Source of the DNA: Bacilli bacterium | Lineage (GTDB): Bacteria; Bacillota_I; Bacilli_A; RF39; UBA660 | DNA length: 35,564 nucleotides | Reading direction: 5' to 3' | Assembly: GCA_017478105.1 (NCBI GenBank) | Contig: JAFVEF010000050.1 | Coordinates: 1-35,564, forward strand | Shown here: piece by piece, positions 1 to 6,150 of the stretch | Layout of the letters: every line of letters begins with the position of its first letter | Numbering within the stretch: position 1 is the stretch's first letter | Program-made: the position numbers and the translations under genes | The notes under the pieces: generated by a model | What the model was told of the DNA's origin: nothing | What the model saw: the letters and a program-made list of their open reading frames with translations, nothing else | Database searches by the model: none

Positions 1-16
1 ATATATAATTATTCAT

Positions 17-82
17 AGACATAGATTTATTCCTTTCAATGTTTTATTGACCAATTACATTGTATCAAATCTATGTCTTTTT
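17..82 (+). terminator. Long-loop terminator-like hairpin
   Basis: A perfect 12-bp inverted repeat (17-28 with 67-78) is followed by five T. Its 38-nt loop holds two small AT hairpins (37-40/46-49 and 52-55/59-62), so the RNA could form a three-way junction. It probably ends a gene lying left of the window. The long loop is unusual for a simple intrinsic terminator. Confidence 0.45.
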
Positions 83-143
83 AATAAATAAAAATAGTGT
101 AGTGAATTTACACTCACCAACACTATTTATAATACAACCCATA

Positions 144-170
144 AAAAAGACTTTTATAGTCTTTTTCTTT
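144..170 (+). terminator. Intrinsic terminator-like hairpin upstream of RNase J gene
   Basis: AAAAAGACT at 144-152 pairs with AGTCTTTTT at 158-166 across a 5-nt loop, and the 3' arm is the T run. Being A/T-flanked, it could work on either strand. Another inverted repeat (92-100 with 120-128) lies just before it without a T tract. Confidence 0.45.
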
Positions 171-200
171 ATAAAAGTTTTATTTTTATAGAAAAAGTGT

Positions 201-240
201 TATAATGTTAATGCTATTTATCCATAAAAAAGAAAGGAGA
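201..240 (+). promoter_or_regulatory. -10 box and ribosome binding site of the RNase J gene
   Basis: TATAAT lies at 201-206. No good -35 is visible at 17 bp. AAAGGAG at 233-239 sits 6 nt before the ATG at 246 and fixes that start. Confidence 0.6.
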
Positions 241-245
241 AAAAA

Positions 246-1898
246 ATGAGTAAAATAAAAATATTCGCATTAGGCGGATTAAACGAAAATGGAAAAAATA
301 TGTATGTAGTTAATGTTGATAATGACATATTTATATTTGATGCCGGATTAAAATATGATAACGATAGAAATTTAGGAATAGAATATATTATCCCAAATTT
401 TGATTATTTAGAAAAAAACAAGAAAAGAATAAAGGGTATATTTTTAACACACGGACATGAAGGAAATATGGGGGCAACTCCAGATATAATTGAATCAATA
501 CCTGAGATTCCAGTTTATGGAACAAAATTAACATTAGAATTTGTTGAAAGAGATATTGATCCTAAATTAAAAAATAAAATTAATCTTATTGAAATAAAGC
601 CACATAACAAAATAGATTTTGGGCCAAATTCAATTTTCCCAATTTCTGTAACACATTCCATACCAGATTCAGTATGTTATGTATTGTATACAAAAGATGG
701 TGCAATAGTTTATACAGGAGATTTTACATTTGATTCTACAATGATGGGATCTTATAAAACAGATATTGGAAAACTAGCTTATGTTGGAAAACAAGGTGTA
801 TTATGCTTACTAAGTGAATCTTTTTATGCAGATAAACCAGGACATACATCACCTCAAAATAGAGTTAGTGACTTTATGCGTGAGACAATTAATAAATCAA
901 CAGATAGGATAATCGCAACTATATTTCCTGCTCATTTCTATCGTATTCAAGAATTATTTAATGAAGTAGAAAAAACTCATCGTAAAATAGTAATAATGGG
1001 TAAAAAACTTCAAGAAGTAATTAATACTGCGATAAAAGAAGGATATTTAAAAATTGATAAAAATAAAATAGGTACACTTCAAGATTTAGAAAGTAAAAAT
1101 TCTATTGTACTTATATCAGATGAAAAAGAAAAACCATTTGCTAATCTAGAAAGAATTATTAAAGGTTTTGATAAATTTATAACTATTAAAGAAACAGATA
1201 CCATATTCATTACAGAACCATCATATCCAGGAATTGAAAAAAGAATGGCTGTGATTATGGATGAAATAGCAATGCTTGGTGCTGATGCCGTAAGCCTATC
1301 AAGTAAAAAACACTTATCACATCACGCATCACGAGAAGACTTAATGTTAATGATTAACTTAATGAATCCTAAATATTATTTTCCAGTTAAAGGAGAATAT
1401 AGAAATCAATATGCAAATGCTGAAATTGCAGAAGAATTAGGTATTCCTAAAGAAAACATTATTTTAAAATTAAATGGTGACGTATTTGAAATGGTAAATG
1501 GAGAAAATACAAATACTCTAGAACATGTTGAAACGGATGAAATACTAATAGATGGTAATAACTCAGGAGATATAGGAGATTTAGTACTAAAAGATCGTGA
1601 AATGCTAGGAGAAAGTGGTATTGTTATTATTAGTTGTACATTAGATAAGAATACTAAGAAAATAGTAGGTGGTCCAGAAATTCTTACAAGAGGATTTATC
1701 TATGTCAAAGAAAGCCAAGATCTATTAGAAGAGACAAAAAGATTATCAAAAGAAGTTATTGAATCTAATATTGAAACTAATGCAAAGAGAGTAGATTATA
1801 CAAAGATTAAAAATGTTGTAAGAGAAGTTCTTGGAAAATTCTTCTATAATCAAACAGAAGATAAACCAATGATAATAACCGTTATTCAAGAAGTATAG
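246..1898 (+). CDS. rnjB: Ribonuclease J2-type protein with degenerate catalytic site
   Basis: 550 aa, full length for RNase J: metallo-beta-lactamase core, beta-CASP domain, then the C-terminal domain with the family ending (KPMIITVIQEV). RNase J enzymes are 5' exonuclease/endonucleases of mRNA decay. The metal motif, HGHEDH in active J1 enzymes, reads HGHEGN here (residues 69-74), so the Asp and last His are lost. The PIHGEYR region reads PVKGEYR (Lys382), and the GSQGEP loop is replaced by DEKEKP. B. subtilis J2 shows the same kind of loss (HGHDEN, PVNGEYR), and phrases such as LTRGFIYVKES also resemble J2. I infer a J2-like, weakly active or structural partner of a J1 encoded elsewhere. 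The gene stands alone and is followed 16 nt later by tRNA-Arg. Confidence 0.88.
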   Translation: MSKIKIFALGGLNENGKNMYVVNVDNDIFIFDAGLKYDNDRNLGIEYIIPNFDYLEKNKKRIKGIFLTHGHEGNMGATPDIIESIPEIPVYGTKLTLEFVERDIDPKLKNKINLIEIKPHNKIDFGPNSIFPISVTHSIPDSVCYVLYTKDGAIVYTGDFTFDSTMMGSYKTDIGKLAYVGKQGVLCLLSESFYADKPGHTSPQNRVSDFMRETINKSTDRIIATIFPAHFYRIQELFNEVEKTHRKIVIMGKKLQEVINTAIKEGYLKIDKNKIGTLQDLESKNSIVLISDEKEKPFANLERIIKGFDKFITIKETDTIFITEPSYPGIEKRMAVIMDEIAMLGADAVSLSSKKHLSHHASREDLMLMINLMNPKYYFPVKGEYRNQYANAEIAEELGIPKENIILKLNGDVFEMVNGENTNTLEHVETDEILIDGNNSGDIGDLVLKDREMLGESGIVIISCTLDKNTKKIVGGPEILTRGFIYVKESQDLLEETKRLSKEVIESNIETNAKRVDYTKIKNVVREVLGKFFYNQTEDKPMIITVIQEV

Positions 1899-1914
1899 TA
1901 ATATACTTCTAAAT

Positions 1915-1991
1915 GTATCCGTAGCTCAGTAGGATAGAGCAATCGCCTCCTAAGCGGTAGGTCACGAGTTCAACTCTCGTCGGGTACACCA
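1915..1991 (+). tRNA. tRNA-Arg (anticodon CCT)
   Basis: A complete 77-nt cloverleaf with encoded CCA. Acceptor GTATCCG pairs with CGGGTAC, the D arm is GCTC/GAGC, and the anticodon loop CTCCTAA gives anticodon CCT, reading AGG. The T arm is ACGAG/CTCGT with loop TTCAACT. It is the intact left copy of a 42-bp direct repeat (1950-1991) whose right copy is at 5981-6022, so it is the likely integration site of the following element. Confidence 0.95.
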
Positions 1992-2002
1992 TATAAAAAT
2001 AT

Positions 2003-2033
2003 AAAGAATATAATTATTTGTATTCTTTTTTTT
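2003..2033 (+). terminator. Intrinsic terminator after tRNA-Arg
   Basis: AAAGAATA (2003-2010) pairs with TATTCTTT (2021-2028) over a 10-nt loop and runs into a T tract reaching 2033. If the element model is right, this terminator came in with the element. Confidence 0.7.
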
Positions 2034-2061
2034 ATGTGCTATAATTAAAATAGGATGTGAT
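2018..2061 (+). promoter_or_regulatory. Promoter and ribosome site of the large HEPN-like gene
   Basis: TTGTAT (2018-2023), 16 bp, TATAAT (2040-2045). The -35 lies inside the tRNA terminator hairpin. A GGATGTGAT stretch (2053-2061) serves as ribosome site, 4 nt before GTG 2066. Confidence 0.5.
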
Positions 2062-2065
2062 GCAC

Positions 2066-5000
2066 GTGAATAGCTCTTATATACAAAAGGAAATCGGAAC
2101 ATCTAATATGACAATTCTATATGCAAAAAAGTTACTACAAAGAGCAAGTATACTAATTGACAAAAAGAATGATACAGAAACGGATATAGATAAATTTATT
2201 TTATTAAAAACACTTTCTACAGATATTTGTTTTGCTTGTGAATTATTATTGAAAGCAATTATTAATGATTATAATGATGAACACGATTTTCATTCTTGGA
2301 AAACACATAATTTATATCAAATATATAATTATTTATCTGATGAAGATAAAAATTTTATATGCAATGAATTACAATTAAAACAATCTGAACTCGAATTAAT
2401 TCTCCAAGAAGATAATACTTCAGATGCCTTTATTAAAAGATATTTATATGAGAATAATACAGGTATACCGGATTATGGTTTTTTATGTGATTTTTCTAAT
2501 GCATTATTGAAATTAAAAAATGATAATAGTTTTTTTGATTTGAAAAGAATCAACATCTTACCAAAAGATTTTGATTATTCTTCCTTTACCTTTGATGAAA
2601 TATTAAAAAATCAAACAAAAATGATCGAAGATAAAGTTGAAATATTTAATATTACCGAAACAACAGATGAAACAGAAGAATATATTATAAAAAATATGAA
2701 ATCATGCGATTATGCTTTTTTTTCAGAATTGCGCTTTAAATACTTTGATAAAGCACAAAATCCAAAGAAGGAACATGATTTTGATAAATTATATAAAAGA
2801 TTAAATGATGCTTGTATGTTTCTAATATCCAAAAGCAGATATATGGATAGATATATGAATAGAAATTCAATAATCGATTTTAACTGGACATTACGTAGTT
2901 TAATGTATAGAGAAAACTTTAATGCAGGAGATACAGTCAGAGAACTTTTTGATGATATTAATGAAACATTTGAAAAAAGTAGGTTTTGTACAATTGACTA
3001 CTATGATAATTATTATGATGTAAAATATTTCTATGGTAGAATAAAGGATATAACAGATTTACTAATGGAAAGTGGAGAAAAAGTAAATAGAATACTAGAT
3101 AACAAAGAAAAACTTCTTGCTACATTTGGTAATGATTTTTTAATAATTATGAGTTTCACAGTAGAAGAAATGGCAAATATTGATATTAATTATTTAACTC
3201 AAATAAGTAGCTTAACTGATATAAAGAGTTGTCCGAAATCAATATTGCTAGAAACAGATGAAACAGTGAGAAATAAAGTATTTTATTTTCTAAAAAAAAT
3301 GCCAAACAAAAGCATTCCTATAAATATAAATCAAGTGATTGATGAAAATAATAATTCATATCATATTAATATGGAAAAATATGAAATTTGTGAAAAATTG
3401 AGTAGTAAAGATATTAAAGTAACAGAAAAAGAAATTGAAAAGTATTTAGAGTTATCTTATTACATAAATAATGAAGAAATACTATTGTATATTATCGCAA
3501 GTTCTTTAGATATTGATACATCAATTAAAAGATATAAGGAATTAAACGATTTGTGTCTAACAAAATTATCACACGATACAGATATTAATGTTTTTATAGA
3601 GAATGTAGGATATACATTTCTAAAAGATGGAAATTTAAATGAAATAATAAAAAAAATGAATTATTATGAATATTTTATTCAAGAATTAGTAGAAAATTGG
3701 CAAATAAATGATGAAGTTTTAAATTACCTAATAAACTATCCTATGGATAAGATAAAATCTCTATTAAAAATATATAAAGATTATGATTATCAACGCTATT
3801 TTATTTATCATATTCCATATATTTTAGAGAAAAATGAAGATGAAATAAGAAAACAACTTAGTGTTATTAAAGAAAACTCTGATATATTAGAAAAATATAT
3901 TGGCGAAACAAGTATACTTAAATGTGACTTAAATAGATTAGTTCACTATATTAAACAGTTTCCAGAACATGAATATGATTATATAAATCTAGATAATTTT
4001 ATAACAGGAAATGTAGAAAAAGCCTATGAAATCATGAAGAAAAAAGGATTAGAGATATTATGTGATGAATCAGGTTTCTTTAATAAAATAAAGGATTTAA
4101 ATATATTTTATGAGTTACTAAACAACGAGTTTTTTGAAAAAATAGAAAGCTCAAATTATGATGAGGATGATTTATCCGGTATTAAAGTATATATACAAAA
4201 AATATTTGAAAATACTAGAATAAAGGATGTATTAATTGATTTGCTTGATTTAAGAATAATTAAAGATAATCCTAAAATACTAAATGTTTTTCATCGTCAA
4301 ATAAGTACTTTGGAAAGTGTCTATCAACTAAACATATATAACACTTGGTATGAAAGAATAAAAAATAATAATATTAACTGTAATGGTAGTAAAATAAAAA
4401 TAGATGATAGTAAAAAAGAAAAAATATTGGAAGATATGGTAAATGTTATAACATACTCTTATGAAGAGGACTATACGAACAGATTTAATACTATCTTTTC
4501 AAATGCACAATTAGTAAGTAGTTTAAATAAAAAAATATTAAAAGAATATGATATAGAATTAATGAACAAGATAACATCAATTTCAAAATTTAAAGAGAAA
4601 GATTTTCCTAATTACGATTTTTTCGCAAATGTATTTGAACTTATAGATTATTATAATTTAAATGAAGATAAGGTTATAGAATTGTTTAATTGTCTTTATT
4701 CAATGAAAAAAGATCCAACTGTAATCGATTTCATAATAAAAATATGTGATACATGTAATGTAGAGAAAAAAAATATACATCTCTCGTCTTTTGATCAAAT
4801 AGATGGTGTTTTAGTAAAACATGTTGATATAATAGAAAAAAAACATAAATATATATTTAATGATAGTATACAAGAAAAAGAAATAAATAATGATTTAATT
4901 GAATATATATTATCTAAAATAAATAATTGTGATGAAGAAGAAGTAAAAAAATATATTTCTGAAATAAAAATCGAAAAACAAGAAGAAATAAATTCTGACT

Positions 5001-5260
5001 ATAATGAAGAAGGATTGAGAAATGAGTATCCATCATTATATGAGCTTATATATCCAGGTTATGATGAAAATATATCAATCGGTAGAAAAACTTTTGAAAC
5101 ATTAAGAGATAACTTAAAAAGTAGTTTTTTAGACTTGAAAAATAATATAGAAACGATTATTTCTACTAAATATTTTATAAGGAAGATTAAACAAAATGCA
5201 GAAAAATTGAAAAACAATTTTAAAAAGAAGGTAGATGAAAAATATGAACGAAAAAAATAA
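2066..5260 (+). CDS. Large helical protein with HEPN-like N-terminal domain (unknown function)
   Basis: About 1065 aa. The frame is open from GTG 2057; ATG 2060 and GTG 2066 are alternative starts, and GTG 2066 best fits the ribosome-site spacing used elsewhere here. Residues about 20-160 look HEPN-like: an ACELLLKAII helix, then KTHNLYQIYNYL, then a KRYLYEN segment, the arrangement seen in HEPN/AbiV-type proteins. I see no RX4-6H motif there, so catalytic RNase activity is not supported. The remaining 900 residues are rich in Lys, Glu, Ile and Asn, predicted mostly helical, with no signal peptide, membrane segment, Walker or protease motif. It is the only large gene between the tRNA-Arg repeats, has its own promoter and overlaps the next small gene. 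A defence or abortive-infection role is possible but unproven. Confidence 0.7.
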   Translation: MNSSYIQKEIGTSNMTILYAKKLLQRASILIDKKNDTETDIDKFILLKTLSTDICFACELLLKAIINDYNDEHDFHSWKTHNLYQIYNYLSDEDKNFICNELQLKQSELELILQEDNTSDAFIKRYLYENNTGIPDYGFLCDFSNALLKLKNDNSFFDLKRINILPKDFDYSSFTFDEILKNQTKMIEDKVEIFNITETTDETEEYIIKNMKSCDYAFFSELRFKYFDKAQNPKKEHDFDKLYKRLNDACMFLISKSRYMDRYMNRNSIIDFNWTLRSLMYRENFNAGDTVRELFDDINETFEKSRFCTIDYYDNYYDVKYFYGRIKDITDLLMESGEKVNRILDNKEKLLATFGNDFLIIMSFTVEEMANIDINYLTQISSLTDIKSCPKSILLETDETVRNKVFYFLKKMPNKSIPININQVIDENNNSYHINMEKYEICEKLSSKDIKVTEKEIEKYLELSYYINNEEILLYIIASSLDIDTSIKRYKELNDLCLTKLSHDTDINVFIENVGYTFLKDGNLNEIIKKMNYYEYFIQELVENWQINDEVLNYLINYPMDKIKSLLKIYKDYDYQRYFIYHIPYILEKNEDEIRKQLSVIKENSDILEKYIGETSILKCDLNRLVHYIKQFPEHEYDYINLDNFITGNVEKAYEIMKKKGLEILCDESGFFNKIKDLNIFYELLNNEFFEKIESSNYDEDDLSGIKVYIQKIFENTRIKDVLIDLLDLRIIKDNPKILNVFHRQISTLESVYQLNIYNTWYERIKNNNINCNGSKIKIDDSKKEKILEDMVNVITYSYEEDYTNRFNTIFSNAQLVSSLNKKILKEYDIELMNKITSISKFKEKDFPNYDFFANVFELIDYYNLNEDKVIELFNCLYSMKKDPTVIDFIIKICDTCNVEKKNIHLSSFDQIDGVLVKHVDIIEKKHKYIFNDSIQEKEINNDLIEYILSKINNCDEEEVKKYISEIKIEKQEEINSDYNEEGLRNEYPSLYELIYPGYDENISIGRKTFETLRDNLKSSFLDLKNNIETIISTKYFIRKIKQNAEKLKNNFKKKVDEKYERKK

Positions 5261-5441
5261 TAGTATAAATTATAAAAATGAAATCTACTATATAGTAAAT
5301 AAAAGAAGATACTTAGGAAATACATATCTATATGTAATCAACTGTTATGATAAGAATGATATTAAAATATTAAAATGTGCAGAAGATTTAAAAGAAGTTG
5401 ATGATATAAAAATAATAAGAAAACTTATGCTTCAGATATAA
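5244..5441 (+). CDS. Small translationally coupled protein of unknown function
   Basis: About 65 aa from ATG 5244; ATG 5235 is possible but only 3 nt from the AAGAAGG ribosome site. The start lies inside the end of the large HEPN-like gene in another frame, so translation is coupled. The sequence (YYIVNKRRYLGNTYLYVINCYD, here split as YYIVNKRRYL and GNTYLYVINCYD) recalls small beta-rich DUF1292-like proteins in which a short strand pattern precedes an acidic helix, but that likeness is weak. No signal peptide or membrane helix. Its position suggests a partner, inhibitor or immunity protein for the large protein; this is inference. Confidence 0.5.
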   Translation: MNEKNNSINYKNEIYYIVNKRRYLGNTYLYVINCYDKNDIKILKCAEDLKEVDDIKIIRKLMLQI

Positions 5442-5448
5442 TAAAAAA

Positions 5449-5607
5449 ACAAACTCTTTTGATAGAAGAGTAATTTATGTTATAAAGAATACATTGAAGG
5501 AAACTTCATAAAATAAAAAAGGGAACATTCAGTTTCGTGTGTTGAATGTCTACCTAAATTACTTTAGATTGACATTTAAGTCATAGACTTAAGTGTCATT
5601 TTTTTAT
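5449..5607 (+). ncRNA. Candidate structured RNA: four hairpins ending in a terminator
   Basis: A TATAAT at 5437-5442 would start transcription near 5449. Four hairpins then follow: 5453-5458/5466-5471; TGAAG-GAAA-CTTCA at 5495-5508 with a GNRA tetraloop; ACATTCA/TGAATGT at 5525-5531/5543-5549; and a 12-bp stem 5571-5582/5586-5597 followed by seven T. The last is a clear intrinsic terminator. The rest may be a small RNA of the element or only the 3' UTR of the upstream genes. No family was recognised. Confidence 0.35.
5571..5605 (+). terminator. Strong intrinsic terminator in the tRNA-Arg element
   Basis: GACATTTAAGTC (5571-5582) pairs with GACTTAAGTGTC (5586-5597), 12 bp with one wobble and a 3-nt loop, followed by A and seven T. 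It ends the transcript of the large HEPN-like gene and the small gene. Confidence 0.8.
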
Positions 5608-5730
5608 TACTAAAACCAGTAAGGTTAAGAGTAGTAAAATGAGTGATATGTAGCGAAGCAACTTGATGTTGTATTTATGCTTTTTCATTCTCTCAAAACC
5701 TCCTATCTATGTTGAATTGGAGGAGACACG

Positions 5731-5863
5731 ATGGCAACTAAATGTTCCTAAATTCAATGTAGCATATAAATATACATGCGTCAATCGAATAAACAACAAT
5801 AGACAAATGGACAGAAAAAAAGTGTCGCGAAAATATCGCATAATATTACAAAAAATCAAATAA
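5731..5863 (+). pseudogene. Decayed frame resembling the N-terminus of a serine recombinase
   Basis: An excellent ribosome site GGAGGA (5719-5724) precedes ATG 5731, but the frame breaks after MATKCS. Further on, in shifted frames, come YMRQSNKQQ (from 5773), NNRQMD, then KKVSRKYRIILQKIK to the stop at 5861-5863. Resolvase/invertase-type recombinases start with an aromatic-x-R-V-S-T segment, an RQ pair about ten residues later, and a KVSGKN...LQKML segment, and these pieces match in order with deletions and frameshifts. It lies about 120 bp inside the right tRNA repeat, where an integrase would be expected. Known: such recombinases mobilise elements. Inferred: this is the dead integrase. The match is short and could be chance. 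Confidence 0.38.
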
Positions 5864-5980
5864 AATTTATAATTTTTTTAAATGTTTAAAAATTTTTAAA
5901 AATAGAAAAGTTAGAAAATATATTGATTTTTAATAGTTTTAAAAATTTTGACTAGTTTTGAATTAATGCCAGTGTTTCTT
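5864..5980. other. Extremely AT-rich stretch at the right end of the element
   Basis: About 115 bp of nearly pure A/T with A-tract/T-tract runs (for example at 5893-5902 and 5936-5949) and no open frame. It is probably bendable DNA bordering the attachment site. Confidence 0.4.
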
Positions 5981-6022
5981 CTAAGCGGTAGGTCATGAGT
6001 TCGGTTCTCATCGGGTACACCA
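5981..6022 (+). repeat. tRNA-Arg 3' fragment (right attachment-site copy)
   Basis: 42 bp matching 1950-1991: 15 identical bases of anticodon arm and variable loop, then the T arm and acceptor with CCA. Five bases differ. Two of them (5996 T and 6010 A) change a C-G pair of the T stem into T-A, keeping the pairing. The T loop reads TTCGGTT and lacks the usual A58. No D arm, anticodon or 5' acceptor precedes it, so it is not a tRNA gene. On the insertion model this is the displaced original 3' end of the host tRNA. Confidence 0.85.
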
Positions 6023-6030
6023 TAAAGTAA

Positions 6031-6065
6031 AAAAAACTTCAGTTTACCAACAACTGAAGTTTTTT
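6031..6065. terminator. Bidirectional terminator after the tRNA fragment
   Basis: ACTTCAGTT (6036-6044) pairs with AACTGAAGT (6052-6060) over a 7-nt loop, with A6 before and T6 after, so it can terminate on either strand. It is probably the original terminator of the tRNA-Arg gene. Confidence 0.75.
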
Positions 6066-6107
6066 ACAAATATAATAAAATATGATACTACGTATAAAAA
6101 TGATTTA

Positions 6108-6139
6108 ATAAAAAGTAGACAATTTATACTTGTCTACTA
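6108..6139 (-). terminator. Terminator of the surface-protein gene
   Basis: AGTAGACAA (6114-6122) pairs with TTGTCTACT (6130-6138). Read on the minus strand it is followed by a T-rich tail, 12 nt after the stop codon at 6151. Confidence 0.75.
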
Positions 6140-6150
6140 TTTTATTGTAT

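Larger units (their letters stand above)
1950..6022. mobile_element. Probable 4.03-kb element integrated in the tRNA-Arg gene
   Basis: The 3' 42 bases of tRNA-Arg (1950-1991) recur at 5981-6022 with 37 of 42 identical and no gaps. This is the signature of site-specific insertion into the 3' end of a tRNA gene. Repeat-to-repeat distance is 4031 bp. Between the copies lie one large gene, one small coupled gene, a hairpin-rich stretch and a decayed recombinase-like frame; no intact integrase is visible. Beyond the right copy sits a strong terminator (6031-6065), plausibly the tRNA gene's original one. The element therefore looks immobilised or dependent on an integrase elsewhere. Presence of the repeats is direct; insertion is inference. 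Confidence 0.68.

Noticed and set aside
5663-5863. Open frame of 66 codons as an intact gene
   Set aside because: It has no ribosome site at its start, and the likely original start (ATG 5731) is in another frame. It is better explained as a decayed recombinase-like remnant.
5981-6022. A second tRNA-Arg gene
   Set aside because: Only the 3' half is present. No D arm, anticodon or 5' acceptor strand precedes it, and the T loop lacks A58.
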